Notes under the pieces: model-generated
Databases searched by the model: none
Seen by the model: the letters and a program-made list of their open reading frames with translations, nothing else
What the model was told of the DNA's origin: nothing
In this document: one piece after another, positions 1-8,258 of the stretch
How the letters are laid out: every line of letters starts with the position of its first letter
How positions within the stretch are numbered: the first letter of the stretch is position 1
Origin: Pseudomonadota bacterium
GTDB lineage: Bacteria > Pseudomonadota > Gammaproteobacteria > Burkholderiales > SG8-39
DNA length: 12,530 nt
NCBI GenBank assembly: GCA_021848555.1
Contig: JAJZUN010000033.1
Location: 1 to 12,530 of the forward strand
Direction: 5' to 3'
Position numbers and translations under genes: made by a program

Positions 1-1
1 C

Positions 2-490
2 GAGCGCAGTGCACAACTGACCGCCCTCGATACCCTCTCGTTTCTCGCCGCGCTGCGCACCGCGTTCGGCGACCGCCTGGGCGCGTTCGTCGAAGCGGGC
101 GAGCGCAGCGCATTCCCGCTCGCGTTGCGTTACCGGCGCGAGGAAACGCAAGCGCACAGCCTCGCCGTGGGCAATGCGGCGCAAACCCTGCATCCGGTCG
201 CCGGACAGGGGTTCAACCTGGGCCTGCGCGACGCCTGGGAACTCGCGCGTCTTGCGCATGCCGCACGCGATCCGGGCAGCGAGCGTTTCATCGGCGCCTA
301 TCGGCGCACGCGCGCGCTGGACCGCCGCGCCGGCATACGCTTCACCGACAGCCTGGTCGGCTTGTTTTCCAATTCCGACCCCCTGCTCAAGCTTGGCCGC
401 GGCGCGGGTCTGCTGGCGCTCGACCTGCTGCCGTTCGCCCGCCGCTTCATCGCGCGGCGCATGATTTTCGGCGCACGCGGACTGCCTTGA
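2..490 (+). CDS. UbiH/Coq6-family FAD-dependent ubiquinone-biosynthesis hydroxylase, C-terminal part (5' end outside window)
   Basis: This is the last 162 codons of an aromatic-ring hydroxylase of the UbiH/UbiF/Coq6 family, which adds hydroxyl groups to the ubiquinone head-group at the inner membrane using FAD, NAD(P)H and O2. The reading frame is open from base 2 and stops with TGA at 488-490. The clearest signature is the HPVAGQGFNLGLRDAWELA segment (bases 190-246), the family's conserved FAD-ribityl-binding motif. The N-terminal Rossmann GxGxxG motif lies outside the window. A TTG at 125 would give an apparent start, but the homologous-looking sequence before it shows that the gene began upstream. 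The C-terminal tail (about 80 residues after the motif, arginine-rich at the end) is normal for the family. The exact paralogue (UbiH, UbiF, UbiI or UbiM) cannot be decided from this part, so no symbol is given. Confidence 0.9.
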   Translation, partial: ERSAQLTALDTLSFLAALRTAFGDRLGAFVEAGERSAFPLALRYRREETQAHSLAVGNAAQTLHPVAGQGFNLGLRDAWELARLAHAARDPGSERFIGAYRRTRALDRRAGIRFTDSLVGLFSNSDPLLKLGRGAGLLALDLLPFARRFIARRMIFGARGLP

Positions 491-552
491 CGCAATTTAT
501 TTATTTGCGCTGCAGGCGTGAATATTTCGATTTTTCTTCGTCTGCGATTGGG

Positions 553-560
553 TATAGAAT
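553..560 (+). promoter_or_regulatory. Putative -10 element ahead of dusB-fis
   Basis: The sequence TATAGAAT lies 33 bases before the dusB ATG, in the 103-base gap after the ubiH-like gene. The surrounding 491-545 stretch is clearly richer in A/T than the rest of the window. The -35 region is weak: a TTTTTC at 531-536 would give a 16-base spacer to TATAGA. It is the best promoter candidate for the dusB-fis operon, but no transcript start can be fixed from sequence alone. Confidence 0.35.
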
Positions 561-593
561 TGCTTCCCCTCCCGCAAAAAACTCTAGAACGAA

Positions 594-1601
594 ATGAGAA
601 TTGGACCCCACGTGCTGCGCAACAATCTATTCGTTGCGCCGATGGCCGGGGTCACGGATAGGCCGTTCCGCCAGCTGTGCAAGACATTCGGCGCCGGCAT
701 GGCGGTGTCCGAGATGGTCGCTTCCAACTCTCTTTTGTGGGGCAGCGAAAAGACGCGGCGCCGCGCCAATCACGCAGGCGAGCCCGATCCGATTTCGGTG
801 CAAATCGCCGGCGCGGACCCGAAGATGATGGCTGAGGCGGCCAGTTACAACGTCGGCGAGGGTGCGCAGATCATCGACATCAACATGGGCTGCCCGGCGA
901 AGAAGATCTGCAACGTGATGGCCGGCTCGGCGCTGCTGAAGGATGAGCCGCTGGTCGGCCGCATTCTCGAATCCGTGGTGCGCGCGGTGGACGTGCCGGT
1001 CACGCTCAAATTCCGCACCGGCTGGGACCAGCACAACAAGAACGCGCTGACGGTGGCGCGCATCGCCGAGCAAAGCGGCATCCAGCTGCTGTCCATCCAT
1101 GGCCGCACGCGCGCCTGCGGCTACACCGGCCAGGCCGAATACGACACCATCGCCGCGGTCAAGCGCGCCACGCGCCTGCCGGTGATCGCCAACGGCGACA
1201 TCACCTCGCCGCAGAAGGCCAAGTACGTTCTCGATTACACCCGCGCGGACGGCGTCATGATCGGCCGCGCGGCGCAGGGAAGGCCCTGGATCTTCCGCGA
1301 AATCGAGTACTACCTCAAAACCGGGGTGCAGCTGCCGCCGCCGCTGGTGAGCGAAATCCACCAGGTGCTGATTGCGCATCTGCACGACCTGTACGCGTTC
1401 TACGGCATCGACACCGGCGTCAAGATCGCGCGCAAGCACATTTCCTGGTACACCAAGGGCTTGGCCGGTTCGGCCAGCTTCCGCCATGCGATGAATCAAT
1501 TACAAAGCGTAGAAGAACAGCTGGCTGCAGTGAACCGGTTTTTCGATCAACAGGCGCAGCAACACGAGCATCTGCGCTATGAGGAGGAGTTGGCAGCATG
1601 A
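594..1601 (+). CDS. dusB: tRNA-dihydrouridine synthase B
   Basis: A 335-residue flavoprotein that reduces uridine to dihydrouridine in the tRNA D-loop, using FMN and NADPH. The N-terminus MRIGPHVLRNNLFVAPMAGV matches the usual DusB start, so the ATG at 594 is well supported although the ribosome site before it is weak. Visible family features are the VAPMAGVTDRPFR FMN-binding loop (14-26), the active-site cysteine C100 in DINMGCPAKK, K139 in TLKFRTGWD, H169 in SIHGRTR, and the phosphate-binding ANGDI (199-203) and GVMIGRAAQGRPW (220-232) loops. Together these make a TIM-barrel FMN domain followed by a helical tRNA-binding C-terminus. The last codons overlap fis by four bases (ATGA), as expected for the classic dusB-fis operon. 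The EEE near the C-terminus is encoded by GAGGAGGAG, which doubles as the fis ribosome site. Length and motifs are complete. Confidence 0.97.
   Translation: MRIGPHVLRNNLFVAPMAGVTDRPFRQLCKTFGAGMAVSEMVASNSLLWGSEKTRRRANHAGEPDPISVQIAGADPKMMAEAASYNVGEGAQIIDINMGCPAKKICNVMAGSALLKDEPLVGRILESVVRAVDVPVTLKFRTGWDQHNKNALTVARIAEQSGIQLLSIHGRTRACGYTGQAEYDTIAAVKRATRLPVIANGDITSPQKAKYVLDYTRADGVMIGRAAQGRPWIFREIEYYLKTGVQLPPPLVSEIHQVLIAHLHDLYAFYGIDTGVKIARKHISWYTKGLAGSASFRHAMNQLQSVEEQLAAVNRFFDQQAQQHEHLRYEEELAA
1581..1589 (+). promoter_or_regulatory. Strong Shine-Dalgarno site for fis inside the dusB 3' end
   Basis: GAGGAGGAG ends eight bases before the fis ATG and encodes three consecutive glutamates of DusB. It is the strongest ribosome site on the plus strand of this window and settles the fis start. 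Confidence 0.7.
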
Positions 1602-1840
1602 CACCGCGAGCCAGTGAAATCGGAGAATGCGTACGCAAGTCCCTGGAGAAGTATTTCAAGGACCTGGACGGGGAGCGGCCGCGCGCCGTCCACGAAATGG
1701 TGCTGAAGAATGTCGAAAAGCCCATGATCGAGGTGGTGCTGGATTACGCCGAAGGCAACCAGACCGTCGCCGCCAAGTGGCTGGGCATCAACCGCAATAC
1801 CCTGCGCAAGAAAATCGAACAGCTGAAGATAAAATTGTAA
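1598..1840 (+). CDS. fis: DNA-binding protein Fis (short betaproteobacterial form)
   Basis: An 80-residue nucleoid-associated protein that binds and bends DNA as a homodimer, and in studied bacteria tunes rRNA promoters, supercoiling and site-specific recombination. The C-terminal helix-turn-helix is the diagnostic part: [20 protein letters not shown] (53-72), closely matching the E. coli GNQTRAA...GINRGTLRKK block. The central helices ([13 protein letters not shown], then [20 protein letters not shown]) form the dimer core. The N-terminus is about 18 residues shorter than the 98-aa enteric Fis and lacks most of the flexible hairpin used to contact the Hin and Gin invertases. The ATG is inside the dusB stop (ATGA) and is preceded by a very strong ribosome site, GAGGAGGAG at 1581-1589, eight bases upstream, so translation is probably coupled. 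The end is a tandem TAA TAG. Confidence 0.95.
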   Translation: MTPRASEIGECVRKSLEKYFKDLDGERPRAVHEMVLKNVEKPMIEVVLDYAEGNQTVAAKWLGINRNTLRKKIEQLKIKL

Positions 1841-1925
1841 TAGCCGCGGGCGACGGCTGACGGACCAATCCGGGCGCTCGCCGCATCCGCATCTCCCTCA
1901 ACGCACTCAATGCCCGGGTTCAGAC

Positions 1926-3491
<1,566 letters not shown>

Positions 3492-3500
3492 GCTGCCAGC

Positions 3501-4787
3501 GTGAAACTACTGGTCATCGGCTCGGGCGGGCGCGAGCACGCGCTGGCGTGGAAGCTGGCGCAGGCCCCGCGCGTGCAGAAGATCTACGTCGCCCCCGGCA
3601 ATGCCGGCACCGCGCTCGAGCCCGGCCTGGAAAACGTTCCGATCAGCGACATCGCGCAGCTGGCGCAATTCGCGCAGGAAAATTCGGTTCATCTCACCGT
3701 GGTCGGCCCCGAAGCGCCGCTCGCGGCAGGCGTAGTCGACCTGTTCCGCGCGAAAGGGCTGAAGATCTTCGGCCCGACCCGGGCCGCGGCGCAGTTGGAG
3801 AGCTCCAAGGATTTCGCCAAGCGCTTCATGCAGCGCCATCGCATCCCCACCGCCGCTTTCGCCACCTTCAGCGACGCGCGCGAAGCACATGCCTATATCG
3901 ACGCGCAGGGCGCGCCGATCGTGATCAAGGCCGACGGCCTCGCCGCAGGCAAGGGCGTGGTGGTCGCGATGAGCGCGCAAGAGGCGCACGCCGCCGTCGA
4001 GCTGATGCTGGTGGACAACAAGATGGGCGATGCCGGCGCGCGCGTGGTGATCGAGGAGTTCCTCGCCGGCGAGGAAGCGAGCTTCATCGTCATGAGCGAC
4101 GGCGAGCATGCGCTCGCGCTCGCGACCAGCCAGGACCACAAACGCCTGAAGGACGGGGATGCCGGGCCCAACACCGGCGGCATGGGCGCCTACTCGCCTG
4201 CGCCGGTGGTGACCCCGAGGCTGCACGCGCAGGTGATGCGCGAAATCGTCATGCCCACGATTCAGGGCATGGCCGCGGACGGCATCCCGTTTAGCGGCTT
4301 TCTTTACGCCGGCCTGATGATAGACGCGAAGGGCAATGCGAAAACGCTCGAGTTCAACTGCCGCATGGGCGATCCCGAAACCCAGCCCATCATGCTGCGG
4401 CTGAAGTCCGACTTGTTCGAACTGTTCGAGCTCGCCTGCGCCGGTACGCTCAATCAGGCCGAGACCGAATGGGATCGGCGCACGGCGCTGGGCGTGGTGC
4501 TCGCCGCAGCCAATTATCCCGATGCGCCGCAGAAGGGCGCGGTCATCAGCGGGTTGCCCAAACATACCGAGCGCAGCGAAGACTGCATGGTGTTTCACGC
4601 CGGCACGGCGCTGGCGGGCGACAAGGTAATCGTGAACGGCGGCCGCGTGTTGTGCGTCACCGCGCTGGGCGACAGCGTCAAGATGGCGCAGCGGCGTGCC
4701 TACCAGGCGGCCGAGGGCATACGCTTCGACGGCATGCAGATGCGCCGCGACATCGGCCATCGCGCCCTAGGCGCGAAGAAAGCCTAA
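3501..4787 (+). CDS. purD: Phosphoribosylamine-glycine ligase (GAR synthetase)
   Basis: A 428-residue ATP-grasp enzyme that joins glycine to phosphoribosylamine with ATP hydrolysis, step two of purine synthesis. The start is GTG, giving [19 protein letters not shown], which is the canonical N-terminus. It also shows APGNAGTA (31-38), VVGPEAPL (67-74), the ATP-binding [15 protein letters not shown] (141-155), [10 protein letters not shown] (185-194), the signature [20 protein letters not shown] (210-229) and the metal-binding [13 protein letters not shown] (284-296). The usual C-terminal domain follows. It lies nine bases after purH and is almost certainly co-transcribed with it. Length is standard and no key motif is missing. 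Confidence 0.98.
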   Translation: MKLLVIGSGGREHALAWKLAQAPRVQKIYVAPGNAGTALEPGLENVPISDIAQLAQFAQENSVHLTVVGPEAPLAAGVVDLFRAKGLKIFGPTRAAAQLESSKDFAKRFMQRHRIPTAAFATFSDAREAHAYIDAQGAPIVIKADGLAAGKGVVVAMSAQEAHAAVELMLVDNKMGDAGARVVIEEFLAGEEASFIVMSDGEHALALATSQDHKRLKDGDAGPNTGGMGAYSPAPVVTPRLHAQVMREIVMPTIQGMAADGIPFSGFLYAGLMIDAKGNAKTLEFNCRMGDPETQPIMLRLKSDLFELFELACAGTLNQAETEWDRRTALGVVLAAANYPDAPQKGAVISGLPKHTERSEDCMVFHAGTALAGDKVIVNGGRVLCVTALGDSVKMAQRRAYQAAEGIRFDGMQMRRDIGHRALGAKKA

Positions 4788-4809
4788 CGCCGCGCCTTGC
4801 ACGCGGGCC

Positions 4810-4826
4810 CGCGCCGAAGCGGCGCG
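4810..4826 (+). other. GC-rich hairpin between purD and hemF
   Basis: A perfect 7-bp stem, CGCGCCG-AAG-CGGCGCG, lies 22 bases after the purD stop. No run of T follows (the next bases are CCCTGCTGC), so it is not a recognisable intrinsic terminator. It could slow polymerase or protect the 3' end of the purHD message. Confidence 0.4.
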
Positions 4827-4832
4827 CCCTGC

Positions 4833-4841
4833 TGCTAGAAT
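4833..4841 (+). promoter_or_regulatory. Putative extended -10 promoter element of hemF
   Basis: TGCTAGAAT fits the extended -10 pattern TGnTAnnnT and ends 29 bases before the hemF ATG. No recognisable -35 hexamer lies 16-18 bases upstream, which extended -10 promoters can tolerate. The nearby TAGAAT resembles the TATAGAAT before dusB. It suggests that hemF has its own promoter in addition to any readthrough from purHD. Confidence 0.4.
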
Positions 4842-4870
4842 CCGCGTTTATCCGCCGTCAGCGCCAGCTC

Positions 4871-5767
4871 ATGAATTCCGCCGCAGTCCAAACCTACCTG
4901 CTCGCCCTGCAACGGCGCATCGTCGCTGCGCTGGAAGCGCTCGACGGCAAGCGCTTGCGCGAGGACCGCTGGGACCGTCCCCAGGGCGGCGGCGGCATCA
5001 GCCGCGTGATCGAAGAGGGCGGACTGTTCGAGCGCGGCGGCGTGAATTTCTCGCACCTACAGGGCGTGGGCCTGCCGGCCTCGGCCAGCGCCTCGCGCCC
5101 CGAACTGGCCGGCCGCGCCTGGGAGGCGATGGGCGTGTCGCTGGTGCTGCACCCGCGCAACCCGTATTGCCCGACCGCGCACATGAACGTGCGCTTTTTC
5201 GTCGCCACTAAGGACGGCGCCGCGCCCGCCTGGTGGTTCGGCGGCGGCATGGATCTCACGCCCTATTACGGCTACACCGAGGACGCCGAACACTTCCACC
5301 GCAGCTGCAAGCTCGCGCTGGCACCGTTCGGCGGCGGTCATCATGCGCAATTCAAAGCCTGGTGCGACCGCTATTTCTTCCTCAAGCACCGAAGCGAACC
5401 GCGCGGCGTAGGCGGCATTTTCTTCGACGATCTCAACCAGCCCGACTTCGACACCTGCTTCGCGCTGACGCAAAGCGTGGGCGATCATTTCATCGAAGCC
5501 TACCGGCCTATCCTCGAGCGGCGCAAGGACCTGGCCTACGGCGAGCGCGAGCGCGATTTCCAGGCCTACCGCCGCGGGCGCTACGTCGAATTCAATCTGG
5601 TCTACGACCGCGGCACCCTGTTCGGCCTGCAGTCCGGCGGGCGTACCGAGTCCATCCTGATGTCGCTGCCGCCGGTGGTGAAGTGGCGTTACGACTGGAA
5701 GCCCGAGCCGGGCAGCCCGGAGGCCACGCTATACAGCGATTTCCTTGTCGCGCGGGACTGGGTTTAA
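4871..5767 (+). CDS. hemF: Oxygen-dependent coproporphyrinogen-III oxidase
   Basis: A 298-residue enzyme that uses O2 to decarboxylate coproporphyrinogen III to protoporphyrinogen IX in haem synthesis. The start at ATG 4871 gives a protein of normal family length. The open frame runs back to 4469, but that part overlaps purD out of frame and is rejected. Conserved histidines fall at H94, H104, H143 and H173, each two residues before the E. coli HemF histidines H96, H106, H145 and H175 as I recall them. Blocks seen include [17 protein letters not shown] (94-110), [15 protein letters not shown] (121-135), GGIFFDDLN (181-189), [20 protein letters not shown] (238-257) and [11 protein letters not shown]. 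The gene stands 83 bases after purD. An oxygen-independent HemN/HemZ, if the organism can grow without O2, must be elsewhere. Immediately downstream is the FNR-like site described separately. Confidence 0.97.
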   Translation: MNSAAVQTYLLALQRRIVAALEALDGKRLREDRWDRPQGGGGISRVIEEGGLFERGGVNFSHLQGVGLPASASASRPELAGRAWEAMGVSLVLHPRNPYCPTAHMNVRFFVATKDGAAPAWWFGGGMDLTPYYGYTEDAEHFHRSCKLALAPFGGGHHAQFKAWCDRYFFLKHRSEPRGVGGIFFDDLNQPDFDTCFALTQSVGDHFIEAYRPILERRKDLAYGERERDFQAYRRGRYVEFNLVYDRGTLFGLQSGGRTESILMSLPPVVKWRYDWKPEPGSPEATLYSDFLVARDWV

Positions 5768-5813
5768 ACCGGATCCCGCGCGCGGCGTCGTCAGTCAGCG
5801 CTATCGCGCAGCG

Positions 5814-5854
5814 TTGACAATAATCAAAGCCCCGCGCTTGAGCACGTGCATACT
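5814..5854 (+). promoter_or_regulatory. Putative FNR/ANR-type box and class II promoter
   Basis: TTGACAATAATCAA at 5814-5827 matches the FNR-family consensus TTGAT-N4-ATCAA at nine of ten defined positions (C for T at position five). A -10-like CATACT at 5849-5854 (four of six matches to TATAAT) begins 21 bases after the box. That is about the spacing of FNR class II promoters, where the box is centred near -41.5 and replaces the -35 element. The predicted start is therefore around 5861-5863. The TTGACA within the box could instead be read as a sigma-70 -35, but no -10 lies 17 bases from it. The match is seen in the sequence; FNR control is inference. Confidence 0.45.
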
Positions 5855-5861
5855 TGGAACC

Positions 5862-5987
5862 GAATAGACGCCCGTTTGGGCGGTCTTCCCTAGCTTGACT
5901 GGTCCCGTGGGACCGCGCAGAGCGGATGCATTCTCCTGGTAGCAGGAGGATACAAGGGGAGACCTCCCAAGCGGGCGTTTTCATTTT
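5862..5987 (+). ncRNA. Candidate structured small RNA of unknown family
   Basis: The sequence folds by hand into a closed, branched RNA. Outer stem: 5866-5880 with 5966-5980, 15 bp with two G-T wobbles. After one C/T mismatch, an inner stem of 5882-5891 with 5955-5964 follows, 10 bp with one wobble. Inside lie hairpin 1 (5901-5905/5910-5914, loop CGTG) and hairpin 2 (5930-5938/5943-5951, 9 bp with one wobble, loop GTAG), separated by a GC-rich linker. TTTTCATTTT at 5978-5987 follows the outer stem, which can act as a terminator only when read on the plus strand. An FNR-like promoter sits just upstream. It does not resemble 6S, 4.5S, tmRNA, RNase P or a riboswitch class that I can recall. It could instead be only an elaborate terminator for hemF, or a palindromic repeat element. 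Confidence 0.45.
5966..5987 (+). terminator. 3' arm and U-tract of intrinsic terminator for the hemF/ncRNA strand
   Basis: CCCAAGCGGGCGT closes the outer stem and runs straight into TTTTCATTTT, giving a GC-rich stem plus an interrupted U-tract. A smaller competing local hairpin is possible at 5957-5968 (GGGA-GACC-TCCC with one extra base). Read on the minus strand (downstream of malQ) the same stem is followed by GTCTATTCGG, with no U-tract, so malQ termination here is less certain. The T-tract overlaps the last codons of malQ. Confidence 0.45.
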
Positions 5988-8176
5988 CCGCCGCCTGCCG
6001 CGGTGCGCGGACGCAGCGCCGCGAGCATGCGCACGAGCTCGGCGAAGCCTGCATCCTCCGGCCAGTGCTCCAGCGCGAGCGGCAGTTTGCGCCGCCAATT
6101 CGGATGCTCGTCGGTGGTGCCGGGGAGATTCATCTGCTCGCGCATGCCGAGCACATCCTCGGGTTGCACCACCAGCACGCACGCGCTGCAGCGGGCGAGG
6201 AACGCGTGTATTTGCAGCATCAACGCAGGCGTCATCTGCGGCAGACAGGCGGGATCCAGTGTCGCGCCCTCGGGCAGCAGGCCTTCGTGCTCCAGCGCCC
6301 GCAGCAGCCGCGCGCGGTCGTGCACGCGCGCAGCCACCTGCGCCTGGTGCACTTCTTCGCTCGGATACAGCCCGAGTTCCCGGCGCAGCACCAGGTCATG
6401 CCCTTCCCAGTAGGCGGCGAGCGTGGGCAGGTCGTGCGTGGCAGCGGTGACCAGGGCATCCGCCGGGTAATCGCCCGGGCGCTTGAACTCGCCCGAATGC
6501 TGGCGCTCGAACAACAGCACGCGATAGGACAGCACGCCGACGCGCGCGAGCGTCGCGCGGACTTCGTCCGGCACCGTGCCCAGGTCCTCGCCGATGACCA
6601 TGCAGCGGTTGCGATGGCTCTCCAGCACGACGATGCCCACCAGATCTTCGAACGGATAGCGCACATAGCCGCCGTCGCGCGGCTCGCCGCCCTGCGGCAC
6701 CCAGAACAGCCGCGCCAGTGCCATCACATGGTCGATGCGCAATGCGCCCGCATGGCGCATGTTGGCGCGCAGCGTGGCGACGAAAGGCGCATAGGCCGCG
6801 GCGCGCAGGCGCTCGGGCGCAAGCGGCGGCAGCCCCCAGTCCTGGCCGCGCAGATTGAAATCGTCCGGCGGCGCGCCCACGCTCGCCGCGATCGCGTACA
6901 AATCCTGGTTGGCCCAAGCTTCCGCGCCGCCGCGGTCTACCGAAACCGCGAGGTCCTGGTACAAGCCCACACCCAGCCCCAGCTCGGCGGCGCGCCGTCG
7001 CACGGCTGCAAGCTGCAATTCGGCCTGCCATTGCAGGTATTCGTAGAACTCGATGCGCTCGGCGTGTGCCGCGGCAAAGCGTGCCACCTCGGGCGCGGCG
7101 GGATCGCGGTAAGCCTCGGGCCAGACGGGCCAGCCCCAGACCTGCGCGTCTTCGCTGTGAAAATGCTCCTGCAGCGCTTCGAACAACCCCTGCTGCCGCA
7201 GCGCCGGCGCATGCGCATGCTGGTAGTCGCGAAAGTCCTGCGCGCGCGGCGTGCCGCGGGCCAAGTGCTGCTCGCGAAAATGCGTGTAGCACAGCGCAAG
7301 CAGCGGCAGTTTGACCGCGGCGACGCCGGCGTAGTCCACCAGCTCGGCCTCGCGCAATGCCTTCAGCCGCGACTGAAACTCGGGCGTGCCTGCCCGCGCC
7401 CGGGCCTGCGCGCACTCGCCGAAATCGACCACCGCCTCGACGTCCAGGTACAGCACATTGACGAAGCAGCGCGACGAAGGGCTGTACGGACTCGCATGCT
7501 CCGGATTGTGCGGGTACAGCGCATGCAGCGGATTGACCCCGACGATGCCCGCGCCGCGCGCGCCCCATTGCGCGAGCAGCGCCGCCAGATCGGTGAAATC
7601 GCCCATGCCCCAATTGCGCTCGGAGCGTACCGCGTACAGCTGCACCGCCGCGCCCCACACGCGGCCGCCGTTTTCGATGGCAGGCGGCCGGTAGCTGCGC
7701 GCGGGGACGACGACGAAGCTCGTTTCGTCGAGCAGCTTGCCCTGGCACAGCAGCGCCAGACGGTGGTAGCCGCAGGGCGCGGCCGCCTGCAGCAACACCT
7801 CGCACCGCGCGCTTACGCGGCTGTCCGCGCCAGCACGCTCGAACACGCCTTCGTGGCAGGCGCCGCCCTCCTCGATCAGGCGCCAGGCGATCGGCTCGTT
7901 CGCATCGGCGCCGGCAAGATTCAGGTTCAAGGTCCACGGCGCCGCCTCCTGCCGCACCACGATCACGGGCGGAAGCGCATCCTGCAGGCGCTCGAGTTCG
8001 GCTGCACTGATCGCGGTTTCGACTTCCTGCGCCGTGCGCGCGTGTACGCCCAGCGCCCCGAGCAGCGCAATGTAGCTGGCATCGGACAGGGCATGGCGCT
8101 GGCCCCAGATGTCGTAATAATCGGGAGTGATGGCGTGCAGAGCGCCGAGGCGCTCGAGAGCCTCGCGCTCGTTCAC
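5981..8176 (-). CDS. malQ: 4-alpha-glucanotransferase (amylomaltase)
   Basis: A 731-residue GH77 enzyme that moves malto-oligosaccharide segments between alpha-1,4-glucans, recycling short chains from glycogen breakdown in the cytosol. The catalytic triad is visible: nucleophile D482 in ALRIDHVMAL, acid/base E530 in VIGEDLGTVPDEVR, and transition-state D582 in ATHDLPTLA. Their spacing (48 and 52 residues) equals that of E. coli MalQ D448, E496 and D548 as I recall it. Other marks are GIVGVNPLHALYPHNPEHASPYSPSSR, GLYQDLAVSVDRGGAEAW and DFNLRGQDWGLPPL. The roughly 150-residue N-terminal extension is that of the bacterial MalQ type rather than the short Thermus type. The start is GTG at 8176 (MNEREALERLGALH) with only a weak G-rich site before it; no better in-frame ATG is close. 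It follows glgB by 82 bases on the same strand and converges on hemF. Confidence 0.95.
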   Translation of the reverse strand: MNEREALERLGALHAITPDYYDIWGQRHALSDASYIALLGALGVHARTAQEVETAISAAELERLQDALPPVIVVRQEAAPWTLNLNLAGADANEPIAWRLIEEGGACHEGVFERAGADSRVSARCEVLLQAAAPCGYHRLALLCQGKLLDETSFVVVPARSYRPPAIENGGRVWGAAVQLYAVRSERNWGMGDFTDLAALLAQWGARGAGIVGVNPLHALYPHNPEHASPYSPSSRCFVNVLYLDVEAVVDFGECAQARARAGTPEFQSRLKALREAELVDYAGVAAVKLPLLALCYTHFREQHLARGTPRAQDFRDYQHAHAPALRQQGLFEALQEHFHSEDAQVWGWPVWPEAYRDPAAPEVARFAAAHAERIEFYEYLQWQAELQLAAVRRRAAELGLGVGLYQDLAVSVDRGGAEAWANQDLYAIAASVGAPPDDFNLRGQDWGLPPLAPERLRAAAYAPFVATLRANMRHAGALRIDHVMALARLFWVPQGGEPRDGGYVRYPFEDLVGIVVLESHRNRCMVIGEDLGTVPDEVRATLARVGVLSYRVLLFERQHSGEFKRPGDYPADALVTAATHDLPTLAAYWEGHDLVLRRELGLYPSEEVHQAQVAARVHDRARLLRALEHEGLLPEGATLDPACLPQMTPALMLQIHAFLARCSACVLVVQPEDVLGMREQMNLPGTTDEHPNWRRKLPLALEHWPEDAGFAELVRMLAALRPRTAAGGGK

Positions 8177-8258
8177 GCTGCCGCCCCCGTTCCATAGTCT
8201 CGACCATCCACGCCGCGCCGTCGGCGTCCGGCGGCAATCGCGGGCGGTCGCATCCCCA

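Noticed and set aside
1842..1858. Inverted repeat AGCCG...CGGCT after fis as a terminator
   Set aside because: Only five paired bases and no T-run afterwards.
3507..4760. A 417-codon minus-strand open frame opposite purD
   Set aside because: Shadow frame; purD is complete with all ATP-grasp motifs and the translated shadow has no domain signature.
4469..4870. N-terminal extension of hemF from an upstream start
   Set aside because: It overlaps purD out of frame and would give 432 residues. HemF is normally about 300 residues, and ATG 4871 places all conserved histidines correctly.
5862..5987. Candidate RNA as 6S, 4.5S SRP RNA or a known riboswitch
   Set aside because: It is shorter than 6S and has a three-branch form, lacks the SRP GGAAG/AGCA loop features, and has no downstream coding gene on its strand that a riboswitch could control.
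5926..6450. Plus-strand open frame beginning inside the candidate RNA (ATG at 5926)
   Set aside because: Only a weak ribosome site, runs antisense through malQ, and the composition is that of a shadow frame.
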